Of a stretch of 64,000 nucleotides of DNA, positions 37,701 to 45,534 are shown one piece after another (position 1 is the stretch's first letter; every line of letters begins with the position of its first letter). The stretch covers positions 28,527,832 to 28,591,831 of the forward strand of contig NW_024041151.1 of NCBI RefSeq assembly GCF_014851395.1, in the 5' to 3' direction. Made by a program: the position numbers and the translations under genes. The DNA comes from Micropterus salmoides. Its lineage: Eukaryota; Chordata; Actinopteri; Centrarchiformes; Centrarchidae. A model generated the notes under the pieces. That model saw only the letters and a program-made list of their open reading frames with translations, searched no databases and was not told the origin of the DNA.

Positions 37701-40700
37701 CTGTTTTACATAAAAAGCTGTGTAGACAATGTCACTACCACAAAACGCACTAAAAGGACCGCAACATGGCTCTCTGGTCTGGAAACAAAGAGCTGTACAG
37801 CGCGGCCAGGTCTAACATGAAGAGGGGCATCAGAGATGCCAAAGCAGACTACAAGCAGAGTATTGAGAATCTCTTCAACAACTCAGACCCACGTCCCATA
37901 TGGCAAGGTACACAGCACATCACCAATTATAAGGACTAGAACAATGTGGAGCATATGCATGGCTGTTGTGTATAGATTACAGCTCTGCATTAATAACCAT
38001 CATCTAGCCTTCAAACACTTCAAACATCTGGATTTGGACAAAGGACTTTGTCCAAATCATTAACAGACTGGCCGGTGACAGTGAGGATGGACCCCCACCT
38101 TGTTAGTCCGAACAGGGGTTCCACAAGGCTACGTGCTGAGCCCCCTTCTCTACTCCCTGTAAACATATCACTGCATACCAATCCACAACACTAACATGTT
38201 GGGCTTTGTAGATCACTGGCAGACTTTCTGGGGTAGACCTGGTCTGATTCGGAGAGACGGCATCCATCCCACTTGGAAAGGAGCAGCTGTCATTTCTAGA
38301 AATCTAGCCAAGTTTGTTAGTGGACCAAATCCATGACAACCCAGAGTTGAGACCAGGAGGCAGAGTCGCAGTCTAACACACTTCTCTGCCCTTCTATTTC
38401 AGCAGTTACCCACCCAAAACTGTACGCAGAGTCGCAGTCTAACACACTTCTCTGCTCCTCCATTTCAGGAGTTAGTGAAAACCCTATAGTGACGGTGTCT
38501 GTCCCCCGACCATTGAAATTATTTAAATCAAAGGCAAACAGAAAAGGAGCTGTGTATAAAAAACTCATAAAAATTAAAACCACAAGAGCAATAGTGCAAA
38601 AGAATAGGAGAATTAAATGTGGAGATCTTTCTCTTCTAAAAGTGTACTAGTAAATTAACTAATATAGATTATGATTTATTTTGTCTTACTGAAACCTGGC
38701 TGGGTGATGGAGAATATGTTAGCCTAAATGAATCCACCCCTCCCAGTCATGTTAATACTCACATTCCTCAAGGCACAGGCCGAGGAGGTGGAGTTGCAGC
38801 TATCTTCGACTCTACCCTACTAATCAGCTCTAAACCTAAACTAAACTATAACTCATGTGAAAGCCTTGAGTTGTTAGTCTTTCACACCCAAGTAGGAAAT
38901 CACTGCAACCAGTTCTATTTGTTATAGTGTACCGAGCACCTGGCCCATACTCTGAATTCTTATCTGAATTTGCATTTGCATTTGAGTTTTTGTCAACTTT
39001 AGCCCTTAAAGTTATTATTGTAGGGGATTTTAATATTCATGTGGACGTTGAGAATGACAGCTTCAGTACTGCGTTTAACTCTCTTTTAGATTCCATTGGC
39101 TTCTCTCAGAGTGTTCATGAACTATTACTAGTGTTCACTGTTTTAACCACACCCTCGACCTTGTTCTAGTATATGGTATTGAAATTGAACATTTAATAGT
39201 GTTCCCACAGAATCCCTCTTTATCTGACCACTGTTTGAGTTTATATTGCTGAACTACACACCATTGGGAAATTTTTTTTATACAAGATGTCTGTCTGATA
39301 GTGCTGTAGCTAACATTAAGGATGCAATTCATCAGTTCTAAATTCATTATCAAGTCACAAAGTAACGGAGGATGCTAATTTCAGTCCCTCCCAAATCGAT
39401 CATCTTGTTGATAGTCCTGAGGCTAACTGCGAATGACACTCAACTCTGTTGCCCCTCTAAAACAATAAATAAAAGAAAGACGGTTAGCTCCATGGTATAA
39501 TACTGAAACTCGCAAATTAAAGCAAATATCGCGGAAACTTGAGAGGAATTGGCGTTCCACCAAAATGGAAAATTCTCGTTTAATTTGGCAAGATAGTCTT
39601 AAAATTTATAGGAAGGCCCTCCGTAATGCCAGAGCAGCGTACTACTCGTCATTAATAGAGGAAAATAGGAACAACCTCAGGTTTCTTTTCAGCACTGTAG
39701 CCAGGCTGACAGAGAGTCACAGCTCTATTAAGCCAAGAATTCCCATAGCTCTCAGTAGTAACGATTTCATGAGCTTCTTTAATGATAAAATTCTAACTTT
39801 TAGAAATAAAATTCACCAAGACCTGCCCTCAACTGGCACTGACTTATCTCCAAATTCAGGAACTTTAGAAACAGCTATAAAACCAGGTATATGTTTAGAC
39901 TGCTTTGCTTCCCTCAATCTTTACCAACTAACTTCAATAATTTTCTTAATCTAAACCATCAACCTGCCTCTTAGACCCCATCTCAACTAGGCTGCTTAAA
40001 TAAGTTTTACCCTTAGTCAGCACTTCTATACTAGATATGATCAATCCATCGCTATCAACAGGCTATGTACCACAGTACTTTAAAGTAGCTGTAATTAAAC
40101 CTCTTCTGAAAAAGCCCAATCTTGATCCGGAAGTTTTAGCCAACTATAGACCTATATCTAACCTTCCATTTCTCTCTAAGTTTCTGGAGAAAGCAGTTGC
40201 TAAACAGCTGTGTGACTTTCTACAGAGCAATAGTTTATTTGAGGATTTTCAGTCAGGATTTAGAGCTCATCATAGCACAGAGACAGCACTGGTGAAAATT
40301 ACTAATTGCATCAGACAAAGGACTTGTCTCTGGACTGGTTTTATTAGATCTTAGTGCTGCTTTTGATACCATTGACCATCAGATTCTATTGCAGAGACTG
40401 GAACATTTAATTGGTATTAAAGGAACCACTCTATGCTGGTTTAAGTCCTATTTATCAGATCGATTTCAGTTTGTACATGTTAACGATGAGTCCTCCATGC
40501 ACGCCATAGTTAGACATGGAGTTCCACAAGGATCTGTGCTCCGACCAATCCACTTCACTTTATATATTCTTCCTTTAGGCAATATTAACAGGAAACATTC
40601 CATAAACTTTCATTGTTATGCAGATGATACTCAGTTATATCTATCGATCAAGCCAGATGAAACTCATCAGTTTGCTAAACTTCAAATGTGCCTTCAGGAT

Positions 40701-43700
40701 GTTTTAACCTGGATGACCTGTGATTTTCTAATGTTATTGTTCTGGGGCCCAGGCACCTCCATGACGCATTATCTAAAGATATAGTTTCCCTTGATGGCAT
40801 TGCCTTGGCCTCCAGCACCACTGTGAGGAATCTTGGTTATCTTTGATCAGGAACTGGCGTTTAAGTCTCACATTAAGCAAATTTCAAGGACCGCCTTTTT
40901 TACGTAATATTGCAAAAATCAGGAACATCCTGTCTAAAAATGATGCAGAAAAACTAGTCCATGCATTTGTTACTTCTAGGCTGGATTACTGCAATTCCTT
41001 ATTATCAGGCTGCTTGAAAAAGTCCATTAAGACTCTTCAGTTGATCCAGAATGCTGCAGCACGTGTTCTGACAGGAACCAGGAAAAGAGATCATATTTCT
41101 TCTGTCTTAGCTTCTTTGCATTGGCTTCCTGCAAAATCCAGAATAGAATTTAAAATCCTTCTTCTCACCTACAAAGTTCTTAATGGTCAGGCACCATCTT
41201 ATCTTAAAGAGCTCATAGTACCTTACTACCCCACCAGAGCACTGCGCTCCCAGAATGCAGGGTTACTTGTGGTTCCTAGAGTCTCCAAAAGTAGACTAGG
41301 AGCCAGAGCGTTCAGCTATCAAGCTCCTCTCCTGTGGAACCAGGTTCCAGTTTGGGTTCAGGAGGCAGACACCATCTCCACATTTAAGAGTAGGCTTAAG
41401 ACTTTCCTCTTTGATAAAGCTTATAGTTAGGGCTGGCTCAGGTTAGTCCTGAACCATCCCTTAGTTATGCTGCTATAGGCCTAGACTGCCGGGGGGATTT
41501 CCCATCATGCACTGAGCTCCTCTCTCCTCTTCTTTCTCTCCCTCTGTATGCAACCTCATCCCATTATTGCATGTTACTAACTCGACTTCTTCCCTTTCAC
41601 GTAGTCTTGTGCTTTCTCGTCCCTCTCCTCTCTCCTCCTGTCACTTCCTGCAGATGTTTCTGGCTCTGGAGCTGTGGAGTCTGGATCTGTGGTTACGAGT
41701 CCCCTGCTACCGTGTTCCTGCTCGACACCCTCTGCTACAATTATTGTTAATAATCCTGTTGCTATTATTACTGGCAGAATTCCTGTTATGACATCCACTT
41801 TGATATATATAATTATAATGGCAGAAATGCAGAAAAACACCAGTATCACCACAAAAAAGAAGATGGATTCGTTTGGTTGTGCACTGCATCTTCCAGGGTT
41901 TTTGTCTTTATTTTGAATAGTTAAAAAATTTAAATAATGTCCCTATGTAAAACAACTGCTAACTGGCTATTGAACAATTGAATACAAATGGGGGACAGAG
42001 AAAACACTGACCTGGCATGGTAGCTAGGATGCCAGGCACTGCTCATCGTGTCCATCCCTCCATGGTCCTCTTCCTGCTGGCCTTCAGTGAGCTTCGTTGA
42101 GTGCCATGAGTGAGGACGAGATGCTGACTCACTGCGTCTATGAGGTTAAAATACAAAGAGAGAGTTAGAATATATGTAACATTTGTGTTTCCAGGGCAAC
42201 AACACAATCTGACATCAAACGGTAGGAAAAAGGGTAGTAATCACGATTTTCGTGAACCACGTGCCTTTGAGGGGTGGTCAGAATCATAGACAATCCTGTG
42301 CGTTCAAGTATGAAAGACGTATAGGAGTTTTCACAGTCACTGATGGGTAAATGCAATCCTAACCAAGAGGCATGCCTCTTAATTATTTGTAGGGGAAATA
42401 AAACTCAACACGTCTGCTATGGCAGATGCAAAGCAGCGGGTGTGGGAGAAGTTTGGAGAAGACATGGAGAAGGACTTTTGGTCGGCACCAAAGTGCTTCT
42501 GGAGAACTGTCTCAGGAGGGGGAAGCGGGGAACAGTCCAAGCTGTGTACAGTAAGTATGGGACCCTCTTGACCTCAACTGGGGAGGTAATTGGGCGGTGG
42601 AAGGAACACTTTGAGGAACTCCTAAATCCGACTCGTCAAACAACTCCACAGTGGCAAAGCCCCAGGGATTGATAAGAGAAATGCTAAAAGCTTTGGGTGT
42701 GGAGGGGCTGTCTTGGATGACACGTCTCTTTAACATTGCGTGGAAAAAACTGCAAAACTGAAAACATAAAAAAACCCTTAACCATACAGACTTAACCCAA
42801 AACGACTGAATACCACTTACTTTGTGGTGTTTACTTGTGGTTGCACTTTATTTCACAGTAGGCTACACTCATGGGACATAACAAGCCATATTTTGAATGA
42901 AATTAGACATGTTTTTCATTAGACAGTAAACAAACACACACAGGCTAATTTAATTCATGCTGTAATTAGAAACTGCATTTAATTCTGTATTAGACCCAAA
43001 ATATCCTACTCTTCTTAGACACAAATATGAAATTTAAATGAGAACACTCCGGATGCGGCCTCTAGACCAGGAGGGTGCAGCCCAAGGGGTTGCAACATTA
43101 GCATCCAGTTAAACCCCTAAACCTACAATGAATCAGTGGAGGACCGTGAGGTTGCTATTTGATATAAGCCAAAAGTTAATTAGAAAAGAAGATGGTATTT
43201 GAGCAATGGTGCAGCAGAAGCAGCAGGTAGGTAATCACAACTCAGTGCAGCTAAAGTTAATGCATGAGTTGTTATTGCACAAGTAAGTAAAAATAAGTTA
43301 TTTATTGCAGCTGTTAGCTAGGTTAGATGCAGCATTATGTGTGTAAGAGAGGAAGGTACTACATATCATGATATTGTACAAATAGTACTTTATTATAATA
43401 GTACTTTATAGTAACTTTATTAAGCACAGGGTTTTTTGTTTAGCCTTTTGTGATTGATCCATCTGTGCCTAACATTACAATGTGACAGCTCAGCATTTAC
43501 AGTGTAAAGCAGCCGCTCTCTTAGGACTGATCCCACATGAAAATGTTCAATTTCAATTTTCGCCAAAAGAAGAGATCTCATTGGACTTTTCATGTAGAGC
43601 AAGGCTAGACCACTCTCTGTAATATAATTTACAGAGACCCAACAAGTTCCATCATGAGCAAGCACTTAGTGACAGTGGCAAGGAAATAGTGGCTTCTACA

Positions 43701-45475
43701 GATGTTCTCTCATTGGAAAAACAAGAGGGTACGAGTCATTCTATCATGCACTCTGCTCCCGTGGAGAGACTGACTGTTGTGGTCACCATAGACGCGTCCA
43801 AATGGGACTGGGGGTGTATGCTGTGTTTCTGTCACTGGGGCATTTTTACGATATGGGTCTGCTGTCGGGATATGTTCTGGTGTGCAGCGAGGAGGCATGC
43901 CTCTTGGTTAGGATTGCGTTTACCCATCAGTGACTGTGAAAACTCCTATACGTCTTTCATACTTGAACGCACGGGATTGTCTATGATTCTGACCACCCCT
44001 CAAAGGCACGTGGTTCAAAATCGTGACTCTGCTGAGCAGGAGACCCTGGTGCCTCCCTGTGTGCAGTCACCTGCTATCTCAAGTACAAGGGCAATTATGG
44101 CACCTGTGCCCGAAAATCTGGGACCTGTGGGCCTGGCTCCTAATGATTGCCTATAACAAACTGGCCGTATACAGCCACAGTGGCATTTATTCGAGGCCTG
44201 GTGTGAGAAAACAAATGTTTTTCGTATCCTTGTGGGATCTGAGTGAAAGTCCGGTGGCTCTCATCCTCTGGTGGTACATTTTATGTGGTGTACTACATAA
44301 GAGACTGTTGCATAGAAACTATGGTCCCTCAGTAGGACCAAGCTTTGGTTGTAGACGCTGTATGCGATATGCCTTTGGAACCAATACAGCCTATTGGTAT
44401 TGATATATTCTCATGCATAAGACAGCGTTCTTATTGGCCCTGTGATCAGCAAGATATATGGGGGATATATGTCCACACTTTGTTCATCATTCAATTTGCA
44501 CTGGATAACTCTAAGGTGATGATGTGCCTTAATACTGCATACATCCCTAAAATACCTGCCTTGTCAGATAAGGCATTATCTTTTGAACTGACATCCTTTT
44601 CACCACACCCATTTGCATCAGCCAAGCAGCAGCACTTGCATAATCTATGCCCAGTACGGGGGTTGTTAACTCCCTTATTCACTACTTTCCTTCAAGAGCA
44701 CTGCAATCATCCGCTGCTGGTTTATTGGAGGTTCCCAGAAACAGTTGAATGAAAATCTGGGATGCAGATTTTGTCAATTAGGCCAAAAGCTATGGAACAC
44801 ACCACCTAGAGACATCAGGGAAGCCATTTCACTAAATATTTTTAAAAGAAACTTAAAAATGTATCTCTTCATTTTAGCCTTTAACTAGCTATGACTAGCT
44901 ATTCATTGCTGCATTGTTGCACTTCTTTTAAAATGCTGTATTTTACTTGCTTTTATGCATTCAACTCCACCTTATTTTACACAAATTATAGAATTCTATC
45001 CCTGTTTTAAGCTCATTAAAACAGCATTTGTTTTTATCTAGAGTGGTTAGTTGCTGCTCTGTGCACACAAGAGGACACCGAGATTCTATTTCAAGTCAAT
45101 AAGAAACCACTGATTGAACATGCAAAATGCCTCAAGGCAGCATAAAAAACAGTGTAAATTCTGCTTAAATTAATCTATTGTGATGTTAAAACAAAATCAG
45201 ATCTTTCTCAAATGTGCAATTAAATAACTGATACTTGACTACTGATGACTGATGAACACAAAGCTACATGTCATCCAACACTCACACCACAGTCATGGTT
45301 TTTATGCCATGCTTTTTCTCTTTCACCCTGCACAGATCTTCATTCACAGAACCATTCGATGTCTCAAAATGCTGCAGGGAATCGTCTGAACAGACTTTAT
45401 TATCAGTGCTAGAACCACAAAAACTGATCATTTCAACAGTGAATATCATTCTGCTGTGTCCTCCCACGGGTACAG

Positions 45476-45534
<59 letters not shown>

